NCBI GenBank assembly: GCA_023415495.1
Contig: JAEZKK010000029.1
Coordinates: 1 to 28,736, forward strand
DNA: 28,736 nt
Direction of reading: 5' to 3'
From: Bacteroidota bacterium
GTDB taxonomy: Bacteria > Bacteroidota > Bacteroidia > Bacteroidales > P3
Shown here piece by piece: positions 1 to 5,467 of the stretch. Every line of letters starts with the position of its first letter. Position 1 is the stretch's first letter. The notes below the pieces were generated by a model. It had not been told where the DNA came from, searched no databases, and saw nothing but the letters and a program-made list of their open reading frames with translations. A program made the translations under genes and the position numbers.

Positions 1-2
1 AA

Positions 3-317
3 AAGTTTATAAATTCATACTCTATTAGTAATTACACAAAATACAAAGGGAAATATGTATTAAATAATGTGTTTTCAAAAAGTATTTCAGAAATAACACC
101 TAAGTTTAAATTTGATTCCATAAAAGCTAATATAGGAGTAGAAGAAGGAATAACTGAAACAAAATCTATATTCAATGTCCATAATATATACTTTTCAGAG
201 TCAGAATTTGGGGATAAAAGAGGGAATCGCAAAGAGATTAAGACCTTTGATGAGCTTAAGGAGATTGATGAATTTAAGATATTATTAATGGATGATAAGG
301 AATATTCTTTTCAGTAA
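3..317 (+). CDS. C-terminal end of an unknown protein (partial)
   Basis: The frame is open from the first bases of the window to a stop at 315-317, so the gene begins upstream. A GTG at 69 could be read as a start, but in-frame codons before it are open back to the edge, so it is more likely an internal valine. The visible 104 residues are rich in Lys, Glu, Ile, Asp and Phe, with no membrane segment or motif I recognise. A rho-independent terminator follows at 357-391. I do not know the function. The reading frame is likely real because of its composition and correctly placed terminator, but there is no family evidence. Confidence 0.55.
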   Translation, partial: KFINSYSISNYTKYKGKYVLNNVFSKSISEITPKFKFDSIKANIGVEEGITETKSIFNVHNIYFSESEFGDKRGNRKEIKTFDELKEIDEFKILLMDDKEYSFQ

Positions 318-356
318 TACTTAATTAGTATTATGAATTCAATAATCAAACTCAAG

Positions 357-391
357 CCATAGACTTTTCGGAGTTTATGGTTTTTCTTTTT
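357..391 (+). terminator. Rho-independent terminator between convergent genes
   Basis: CCATAGACT (357-365) can pair with AGTTTATGG (372-380) around a short loop. It is followed by TTTTTCTTTTTT on the + strand. It sits 40 bp after the partial gene and overlaps the stop codon of the minus-strand HU-like gene. The T-tract is on the + side only, so it mainly serves the left-hand gene. Confidence 0.65.
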
Positions 392-794
392 TATAGTTCG
401 GAGTTTTTATTTCTCCAGAATATATAAATTCAATTCTTGGAAACTTCTTCTTTAGATATTTCGAGGGGTTGTAAATTATCTTGAACTTCTTTATTGTTCT
501 GGCGGTTACCTCTTCTGCAGTATCCTTAGCCTCAGCCTCTATCGAAGGGCGGAAATTGCCTAAAGCTTGAAGGTGAACAGGATGTCCAATCTCCCAAGCC
601 CAAATTATTACAGTTTCCAAAGAAGTTAGAACCCCAATAATATCACCCCTGCTCATGGTTGACATATTAGTAACAATATCTGCAAGTCCTTCTTCATCCA
701 AAGGTTCCAAAAGTTTGAGTTTAGCAACATATTTCTCCTTGATTTCACCATTAATGGCGACTTTTCTCTTTTGTTTGTAATAATTAATACCCAT
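375..794 (-). CDS. HU-family DNA-binding protein (HU-HIG / Bacteroidetes histone-like type)
   Basis: 139 aa. The N-terminus MGINYYKQKRK, the stretch KYVAKLKLLEPLDEEGLADI, the segment MSRGDIIGVLTSLETVI and the tail KKFKIIYNPSKYLKKKF fit the HU-related family found in Bacteroidetes, often multicopy (HU-HIG). Such proteins bind and bend DNA without strong sequence specificity and act in the nucleoid. The length is normal for the family. There is no signal peptide. The gene stands alone. Its upstream region runs straight into the 21-bp repeat array (822-1150), and no clear TAnnTTTG promoter lies between, so its transcription may start inside or be influenced by the array. The family call is firm; which paralogue it is cannot be told. 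Confidence 0.9.
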   Translation of the reverse strand: MGINYYKQKRKVAINGEIKEKYVAKLKLLEPLDEEGLADIVTNMSTMSRGDIIGVLTSLETVIIWAWEIGHPVHLQALGNFRPSIEAEAKDTAEEVTARTIKKFKIIYNPSKYLKKKFPRIEFIYSGEIKTPNYKKEKP

Positions 795-821
795 AATCTT
801 TTGTTTTTTAATTGATAATAA

Positions 822-930
822 TACTCTGTAATTAAGATATTCTACTCTATAACTTCTATAATTTACTTTTAAACTTCTATAATTTACTTTTAGACTTCTA
901 TAATTTACTTTTAAACTTCTTAGTTATACT
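822..930. repeat. Left arm of intergenic array 1: six 21-bp repeats
   Basis: A TAC anchor recurs at 822, 843, 864, 885, 906 and 927, always 21 bp apart. ACTTCT recurs at 852, 873, 894 and 915, nine bases after the preceding anchor. The best units read TACTTTTAAACTTCT followed by ATAATT. The two outer units are degenerate. No reading frame crosses it. Seen directly in the sequence; the function is unknown. Confidence 0.9.
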
Positions 931-1035
931 ATAAAAAACGGAATTTGTTACATAAAAAAACCGTTTTTTCGGTCTGTAAGACGGATTTATCAATCAAAAA
1001 AACGGTTTTTTTGAGTATAAAAAACGGTATTTTTA
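931..1035. repeat. Centre of array 1: five A-tract/CGG palindromic units
   Basis: About five units of 20-23 bp, each with a run of A, then (A)CGG or its complement, then often a run of T. CGG/CCG lies near 939, 961, 982, 1003 and 1025. Two are near-perfect palindromes: AAAAAAACCGTTTTTTCGG (954-972) and CAAAAAAACGGTTTTTTTG (995-1013). Their spacing stays close to the 21-bp period of both flanks. A-tracts phased with the helix are expected to bend DNA. Confidence 0.85.
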
Positions 1036-1150
1036 TGTATAATATAGAAGTCTAAAAGTAAAATATCTTCTTTGTAGAGTAAAATAAAGAAGTTGTAGAG
1101 TAAAATAAAGAAGTTGTAGGGTGAAATAAAGAAATTAAAGGGTAAAATAA
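1036..1150. repeat. Right arm of array 1: six 21-bp repeats, inverted
   Basis: This is the left-arm unit on the opposite strand. GTA (GTG at 1121) recurs at 1037, 1058, 1079, 1100, 1121 and 1142. AGAAGT lies at 1046, 1088 and 1109, with decayed forms at 1067 and 1130. The distance between anchor and hexamer matches the left arm when read in reverse. The locus is therefore a symmetric arrangement of six units, five central units and six inverted units. Confidence 0.9.
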
Positions 1151-1163
1151 CTAAGTCAAAATT

Positions 1164-1339
1164 CATAATAACTTAGTTTGCTTATAAAATTATATCGATT
1201 AAGGAGGCAAAGATTACAACCCACCCTTTGCATAATAAATATATTCAACAAAACAAAGAAAAAATACATATAAAATTTGGAAGCAAAGAAAAAATTCTAT
1301 CTTTGCATGATTAAAGTAGTTTATTAACAATAAAAACAT
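1164..1339 (+). promoter_or_regulatory. Conserved leader of lipoprotein unit 1
   Basis: A block of about 175 bp repeated nearly unchanged before all four lipoprotein genes. It contains the inverted repeat GCAAAG (1207-1212) with CTTTGC (1226-1231). A second one, GCAAAG (1283-1288) with CTTTGC (1301-1306), has its right half overlapping the -7 element TATCTTTG (1298-1305). The -33 element is TTTG at 1276-1279, 18 bp upstream. The start codon is about 34 bases after the -7 box. Confidence 0.8.
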
Positions 1340-2080
1340 ATGATTATGAAACCAATTAATTTAAAAAGACCAAGCATAATATTTGCCATTCTTTTTGCCA
1401 TTCCTTTATTCTTTTCATGTGAGAATAACGATGAAGATGAATTTACCTTCTATGACACCTATATAGAGGGTTATATTAAAGACTATCACACCGGCGAGCC
1501 AGTCTCAGGAGTTGTTTTTGATGCGCAGTATTATAATGAATACTCAGGACGAGGTTGGTTCTCCCCAGATCCTTATTTTGCTAAAAATGTTGCTGTATCT
1601 AATGCCCAAGGATACTATAAAATAAGATGTCCCAAAGCATGGAAACCAAAAGGAGGTAAACAGTTTGATGATATAGTAATGATAAGAACATACGCAAGAG
1701 ATGTTGAAGATTATAGTTTTTCTGGTTCAACAGGAACTCCTAACTACAAGAGATATGATTACGATAAAGAAGGTCTTAAAACAAAAAGTGTAAGAACAGA
1801 TATGAGACCTGTTACTTATGGATATTTGAAAGTAATTCTTCCAAAAACAAGTAATCAAAACTGGGGCATTTGGGGAAATTATGAAGAAGAAACGTATGAA
1901 ACATCTTATTTCAAACACCAATTTGTTTATAACGGAGAGTGTAATGATACAATGAATTATCTCTTTTTTAAGGTTTGCGTTTTGGGTGGAGAGATTGGCT
2001 GTGGTAATTATCCTGGTGTTCGAAGATATTTTTCTATGGAGAATCCAAGAGATACAGTAATTTTAAATGTTGAACAATAA
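1340..2080 (+). CDS. Surface lipoprotein with carboxypeptidase-regulatory-like fold, copy 1
   Basis: 246 aa. The signal peptide ends in the lipobox LFFSC, with lipid Cys at residue 27. ENNDEDE follows, resembling the acidic lipoprotein export signal that sends Bacteroidetes lipoproteins to the surface. The mature part starts YDTYIEGYIKDYHTGEPVSG and later has VAVSNAQGYYKI, the pattern of a carboxypeptidase-regulatory or transthyretin-like beta-sandwich. The C-terminal half is unrecognised and ends NPRDTVILNVEQ, as in its paralogues. Two ATGs (MIMK) are possible starts. The first ~120 residues are almost identical to copy 4 at DNA level, while the C-terminal part differs (NDTMNYLFFKVCV). The function is unknown; a surface-exposed binding role is inference. 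Confidence 0.85.
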   Translation: MIMKPINLKRPSIIFAILFAIPLFFSCENNDEDEFTFYDTYIEGYIKDYHTGEPVSGVVFDAQYYNEYSGRGWFSPDPYFAKNVAVSNAQGYYKIRCPKAWKPKGGKQFDDIVMIRTYARDVEDYSFSGSTGTPNYKRYDYDKEGLKTKSVRTDMRPVTYGYLKVILPKTSNQNWGIWGNYEEETYETSYFKHQFVYNGECNDTMNYLFFKVCVLGGEIGCGNYPGVRRYFSMENPRDTVILNVEQ

Positions 2081-2091
2081 ATAATAGTCTT

Positions 2092-2276
2092 ATGAAAAAG
2101 ATAATAATAATACTTTTACAATAATAAGTTTAAACGCATATACTCAAGATTCTTTAAGTATTGAAATAATTGGTGATACGAGACCATATACAGAGATATT
2201 TAATAGTATGTTTAGAAATGTAAGATACGATACATTATCAACTAAAATACTTTATTCTAAAGTTATAATAACTTAG
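2092..2276 (+). pseudogene. Frameshifted 5' piece of a secreted-protein gene, copy 1
   Basis: It starts MKKIIIILL, then the frame breaks in ACTTTTACAATAATAAG. Adding one A restores TIISLNAYTQD, giving a normal signal peptide. The frame then runs SLSIEIIGDTRPYTEIFN and on to DTLSTKILYSKVIIT, ending at a TAG inside the next leader block. It is thus both frameshifted and cut off by the junction of the tandem repeat. It matches the piece after copy 3, including the same missing base, and is related to the piece after copy 2. The segment FNSMFRNV...TKILY resembles the start of larger secreted Bacteroidetes proteins, but I cannot name it. Confidence 0.6.
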
Positions 2277-2437
2277 TTTGCTTATAAAATTATATCGATT
2301 GAGGGGGCAAAGATTACAACCTACCCTTTGCATAATAAATTTATTCAACAAAACAAAGAAAAATACATAAAAAATTGGAAGTAAAGAAAAAATTCTATCT
2401 TTGCAAGATTAAAGTAGTTTATTAACAATAAAAACAT
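2265..2437 (+). promoter_or_regulatory. Conserved leader of lipoprotein unit 2
   Basis: Second copy of the repeated leader. The -33 TTG is at 2375-2377, then 18 bp, then the -7 box TATCTTTG at 2396-2403. The upstream GCAAAG-N13-CTTTGC inverted repeat is conserved. The left half of the second repeat has become GTAAAG. The end of the preceding gene relic (TAG 2274-2276) lies inside it. Confidence 0.75.
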
Positions 2438-3157
2438 ATGATTATGAAAACTATTAATTTAAAAAGTCTAAGAATAATATTTGCCATGTTTTTTGCTATT
2501 CCTTTATTCTTTTCATGTAAAAGTGATGATGAAGATGTAATTACATATTACGACACCTATATTGACGGCTACATTACAGATTATAATACCGGCGCACCTG
2601 TTCAAGGAGTTATCTTTGATGCTTATTATTTCTATTCGGATAGTCATGGGACTTGGTTTGGTCCAGAGCCTTATAAATCGCAAAATGTAGCTGTAACAGA
2701 TTTCAACGGTTATTATAGGATAAAGATTCCAAAACATGGAGAGTGGGGAGCGTCGCCAACAAGAAAAGCAGTTGACTTTAATGGAATAAGATTGTTTCCA
2801 AGGAGTAATGACAGTTATAATTATGAAGATGCTCAGCTTATGTATGCAGAGAATAGTCTTAGTACAACAAACAAAAGAATCAATATTACACCTAAAAGTT
2901 ATGGATATTTGAAGGTAATAATGCCTATTGATTATATTGAAAGATGGGCAATTAATTCTTTGGAAGAATCTACTTACGAAATGCCATTATTTAAGGGTCG
3001 ATTTGTATTCAAAGAAATATTAAATACTGATAAAAAAAAGCTTTTTTTTAAAGTGCCTATTGAAAGGACAAGATTTAGTTATGGAGAATATTTGTTGCAT
3101 GATTTTGACTTTATAATAAATAATCCAAGAGATACTGTAGAATTAATTATTGAATAA
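2438..3157 (+). CDS. Surface lipoprotein with carboxypeptidase-regulatory-like fold, copy 2
   Basis: 239 aa. Lipobox LFFSC with Cys27, then KSDDEDV. YDTYIDGYITDYNTGAPVQG and VAVTDFNGYYRIKIPK mark the same beta-sandwich N-terminal domain as copy 1. Residues 1-60 are closest to copy 3. The C-terminal half (RWAINSLEESTYEMPLFKGR, then LFFKVPIERTRF) is the most divergent of the four. It ends NPRDTVELIIE. It has its own promoter in the repeated leader. The ligand or partner is unknown. Confidence 0.85.
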   Translation: MIMKTINLKSLRIIFAMFFAIPLFFSCKSDDEDVITYYDTYIDGYITDYNTGAPVQGVIFDAYYFYSDSHGTWFGPEPYKSQNVAVTDFNGYYRIKIPKHGEWGASPTRKAVDFNGIRLFPRSNDSYNYEDAQLMYAENSLSTTNKRINITPKSYGYLKVIMPIDYIERWAINSLEESTYEMPLFKGRFVFKEILNTDKKKLFFKVPIERTRFSYGEYLLHDFDFIINNPRDTVELIIE

Positions 3158-3171
3158 TAAAATGATATCAC

Positions 3172-3363
3172 ATGAAAAAAGTATTAATTGCGATGTTGAT
3201 TATTTTAACATCGAGTATAAGAGCATATACACAAGATACAGTCAATATAGAAACTATTGGAGAAAACAGACCATTTACAGAAGTATTTGATAGCTTATTT
3301 TGAAATGTAATGTATGATACATTATCAACTAAAATACTTTATTCTAAAGTTATAATAACTTAG
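3172..3363 (+). pseudogene. Truncated secreted-protein relic, copy 2
   Basis: This copy keeps an intact start and signal peptide (MKKVLIAMLIILTSSIRAYT) and reads on to TEVFDSLF. A TGA at 3301-3303 stands where copies 1 and 3 have AGA (Arg). As it stands it encodes 43 aa, which might still be made and exported. The frame resumes after the stop through DTLSTKILYSKVIIT to a TAG at 3361-3363 in the next leader. Confidence 0.55.
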
Positions 3364-3525
3364 TTTGCTTATAAAATTATATCGATTAAGGAGGCAAAGA
3401 TTACAACCCACCCTTTGCATAATAAATTTATTCAACAAAACAAAAAAAATTACATATAAAATATGGAAGCAAAGAAAAAAATCTATCTTTGCAAGATTAA
3501 AGTATTTTATTAACAATAAAAACAT
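3352..3525 (+). promoter_or_regulatory. Conserved leader of lipoprotein unit 3
   Basis: Third copy of the leader. The -7 box TATCTTTG is at 3484-3491. The -33 position reads ATG (3463-3465) where the other copies have TTG, so this promoter may be weaker. Both GCAAAG/CTTTGC inverted repeats are intact. Confidence 0.7.
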
Positions 3526-4242
3526 ATGATTATGAAAACTATTAATTTAAAAAGTCTAAGAATAATATTTGCCGTGTTTTTTGCTATTTCTTTATTTTTT
3601 TCATGTAAGGGTAGTGATGAAGATATTATTACATATTACGACACCTATATTGATGGCTATATTACAGATTATCATACAGGAGAACCAGTAGAGGGGGTTA
3701 TTTTTGATGCAAAATATTTTGATGATTCAAATGTAGGATTGTTAGGAACAAGTCCTTATTATGCAACAAAAATAGCAGTTTCAGATGCTAATGGTTATTA
3801 TAAAATAAAAACACCTAAAACGGGAGAATTTTGGAGTCAAGATAGATTTGTTGATTTTACTGGAATTAGAATAATTCCAAGAGCAACAGAAAATTATAGT
3901 TTTGAATTTGGAACATTTAATTATAAGTCAGATAGTCTTAAAGTTAAAAGTAAAAGAATAGATATTAGACCTATTACTTATGGTTATTTAAAAGTAACTC
4001 TACCGAAAACAAGTGTTCAGAACTGGAGTTTTTTAAATTATACAAACAGTGATTATGAAAAACCATACTATAAACCTAAGTTAATGATTACAGAAAGTTA
4101 TAATGATTCATTAAATTATTTTTTATTTAAAGTTCCAGTATCAGAAGGTACCTTTAGAATAGGAAATAATGCTTGGTCAAATCCTATTCATTTTACAATA
4201 GAAAATCCAAGAGATACAGTAATAATAAATGTTGAAGAATAA
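3526..4242 (+). CDS. Surface lipoprotein with carboxypeptidase-regulatory-like fold, copy 3
   Basis: 238 aa. Lipobox LFFSC, Cys27, then KGSDEDI. The N-terminal domain has YDTYIDGYITDYHTGEPVEG and VAVSDANGYYKIKTPK. The signal peptide and first ~60 residues match copy 2, while the C-terminal ~70 residues (PKTSVQNW, ESYNDSLNYFLFKVPVSEG, NPRDTVIINVEE) match copy 4. It is thus a mosaic, as expected from recombination between neighbours. Surface display is inferred from the acidic residues after Cys. Confidence 0.85.
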   Translation: MIMKTINLKSLRIIFAVFFAISLFFSCKGSDEDIITYYDTYIDGYITDYHTGEPVEGVIFDAKYFDDSNVGLLGTSPYYATKIAVSDANGYYKIKTPKTGEFWSQDRFVDFTGIRIIPRATENYSFEFGTFNYKSDSLKVKSKRIDIRPITYGYLKVTLPKTSVQNWSFLNYTNSDYEKPYYKPKLMITESYNDSLNYFLFKVPVSEGTFRIGNNAWSNPIHFTIENPRDTVIINVEE

Positions 4243-4253
4243 ACAATAGTCTT

Positions 4254-4438
4254 ATGAAAAAGATAATAATAATACTTTTACAATAATAAGTTTAAACGCA
4301 TATATTCAAGATTCTTTAAGTATTGAGATAATTGGTGATACGAGACCATATACAGAGATATTTAATAGTATGTTTAGAAATGTAAGATACGATACATTAT
4401 CAACTAAAATACTTTATTCTAAGGTTATAATAACTTAG
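4254..4438 (+). pseudogene. Frameshifted 5' piece of a secreted-protein gene, copy 3
   Basis: Nearly identical to the relic at 2092-2276, with the same single missing base after ATACTTTT, so the lesion arose before a duplication or was copied by gene conversion. The restored reading is MKKIIIILL, TIISLNAYIQD and so on, ending DTLSTKILYSKVIIT with TAG at 4436-4438 in leader 4. Confidence 0.6.
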
Positions 4439-4602
4439 TTTGCTTATAAAATTATATCGATTGAGGGGGCAAAGATTACAACCCACCCTTTGCATAATAA
4501 ATTTATTCAACAAAACAAAGAAAAAATACATAAAAAATTTGGAGGTAAAGATAATAATTCTATCTTTGCAAGATTAAAGTAGTTTATTAACAATAAAAAC
4601 AT
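4427..4602 (+). promoter_or_regulatory. Conserved leader of lipoprotein unit 4
   Basis: Fourth copy of the leader. -33 TTG at 4539-4541, 19 bp, -7 TATCTTTG at 4561-4568. The first GCAAAG-N13-CTTTGC inverted repeat is intact; the second has GTAAAG on its left side, as in unit 2. Confidence 0.75.
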
Positions 4603-5340
4603 ATGATTATGAAAACTATTAATTTAAAAAGACTAAGTATAATATTTGCCGTTCTTTTTGCTTTTCCTTTATTCTTTTCATGTGAGAATAACGATGAAGA
4701 TGAATTTACCTTCTATGACACCTATATAGAGGGTTATATTAAAGACTATCACACCGGCGAGCCAGTCTCAGGAGTTGTTTTTGATGCACATTATTTTGAT
4801 GAATACTCAGGAGAAGGTTGGTTCTCCCCAGATCCTTATTTTGCTAAAAATGTTGCTGTATCTAATGCCCAAGGATACTATAAAATAAGATGTCCCAAAG
4901 CATGGAAGCCAAAAGGAGGTAAAAAGTATAATGATATAGTAATGATAAGAACATATCCAAGAGATGTTGAGGGGTATAGTTTTTCTGACCCGCAATATCT
5001 CCCACCTTATGCTTTCCCTTTCAAGGATTATTATTATTCTGAATACAGTCTTAAAACAAAAAGTGTTAGGACAGATATTAGACCCATTACTTATGGATTT
5101 TTAAAAGTAATTCTTCCAAAAACAAGTAATCAAAATTGGGGATTTGGATTTTATCCTGAAATTTATGAAACACCTTACTACCGACCTCGACTTGTAATTT
5201 ATGATAGTTATAACGATTCTAATAATTATTTTCTTTTTAAAGTGCCAGTAGCAACTGGTAAAATTAATAATGGAGGGATATTAAATCGATTTACTATTGA
5301 TTATCCAAGAGATACTGTAATAATAAATGTTGAAGAATAA
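4603..5340 (+). CDS. Surface lipoprotein with carboxypeptidase-regulatory-like fold, copy 4
   Basis: 245 aa. Lipobox LFFSC, Cys27, then ENNDEDE. Residues up to about 125 are nearly the same as copy 1 at DNA level (YDTYIEGYIKDYHTGEPVSG, VAVSNAQGYYKIRCPKAWKP). The C-terminal part (YYRPRLVIYDSYNDSNNYF, LFKVPVATG, RDTVIINVEE) is related to copy 3. It is the last unit: no secreted-gene relic follows, and a strong terminator lies 5 bp after the stop. Confidence 0.85.
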   Translation: MIMKTINLKRLSIIFAVLFAFPLFFSCENNDEDEFTFYDTYIEGYIKDYHTGEPVSGVVFDAHYFDEYSGEGWFSPDPYFAKNVAVSNAQGYYKIRCPKAWKPKGGKKYNDIVMIRTYPRDVEGYSFSDPQYLPPYAFPFKDYYYSEYSLKTKSVRTDIRPITYGFLKVILPKTSNQNWGFGFYPEIYETPYYRPRLVIYDSYNDSNNYFLFKVPVATGKINNGGILNRFTIDYPRDTVIINVEE

Positions 5341-5345
5341 ATATC

Positions 5346-5380
5346 AGAAGTGCGGGAGTAAAAACCCGCACTTCTTTTAT
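5346..5380 (+). terminator. Strong rho-independent terminator ending the lipoprotein block
   Basis: Perfect 11-bp stem AGAAGTGCGGG (346-356 of this kilobase) with CCCGCACTTCT (365-375), loop AGTAAAAA, followed by TTTATTATAT. It is immediately downstream of lipoprotein copy 4. Confidence 0.9.
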
Positions 5381-5441
5381 TATATAAAATCTTTGACGTT
5401 TATTGGACTTGGTATCATTATTTTTTGTATTTTTGAGCTCT

Positions 5442-5449
5442 TAAATTTG
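5442..5449 (+). promoter_or_regulatory. Candidate -7 element for the M16 peptidase operon
   Basis: TAAATTTG fits TAnnTTTG, 18 bases before the start codon at 5468. No TTG lies at the expected 18-20 bp upstream; the nearest (TTTG at 5424-5427) is too close. Moderate support only. Confidence 0.4.
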
Positions 5450-5467
5450 AAATTTAATAATTGAAAT

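Noticed and set aside
69..317. Complete small gene starting at GTG 69
   Set aside because: The frame is open upstream to the window edge, so a gene truncated by the window is more likely.
822..1150. CRISPR array
   Set aside because: Units are contiguous 21-bp repeats with no unique spacers, the right half is inverted, and no cas gene is present.
822..1150. Chromosomal origin (oriC)
   Set aside because: No DnaA-box cluster (TTATCCACA type) and no dnaA or dnaN nearby; repeats alone are not enough.
1340..5340. Radical-SAM-associated putative lipoproteins
   Set aside because: The carboxypeptidase-regulatory-like fold is similar, but no radical SAM maturase lies nearby (bioB is a biotin synthase) and I see no defining Cys motif.
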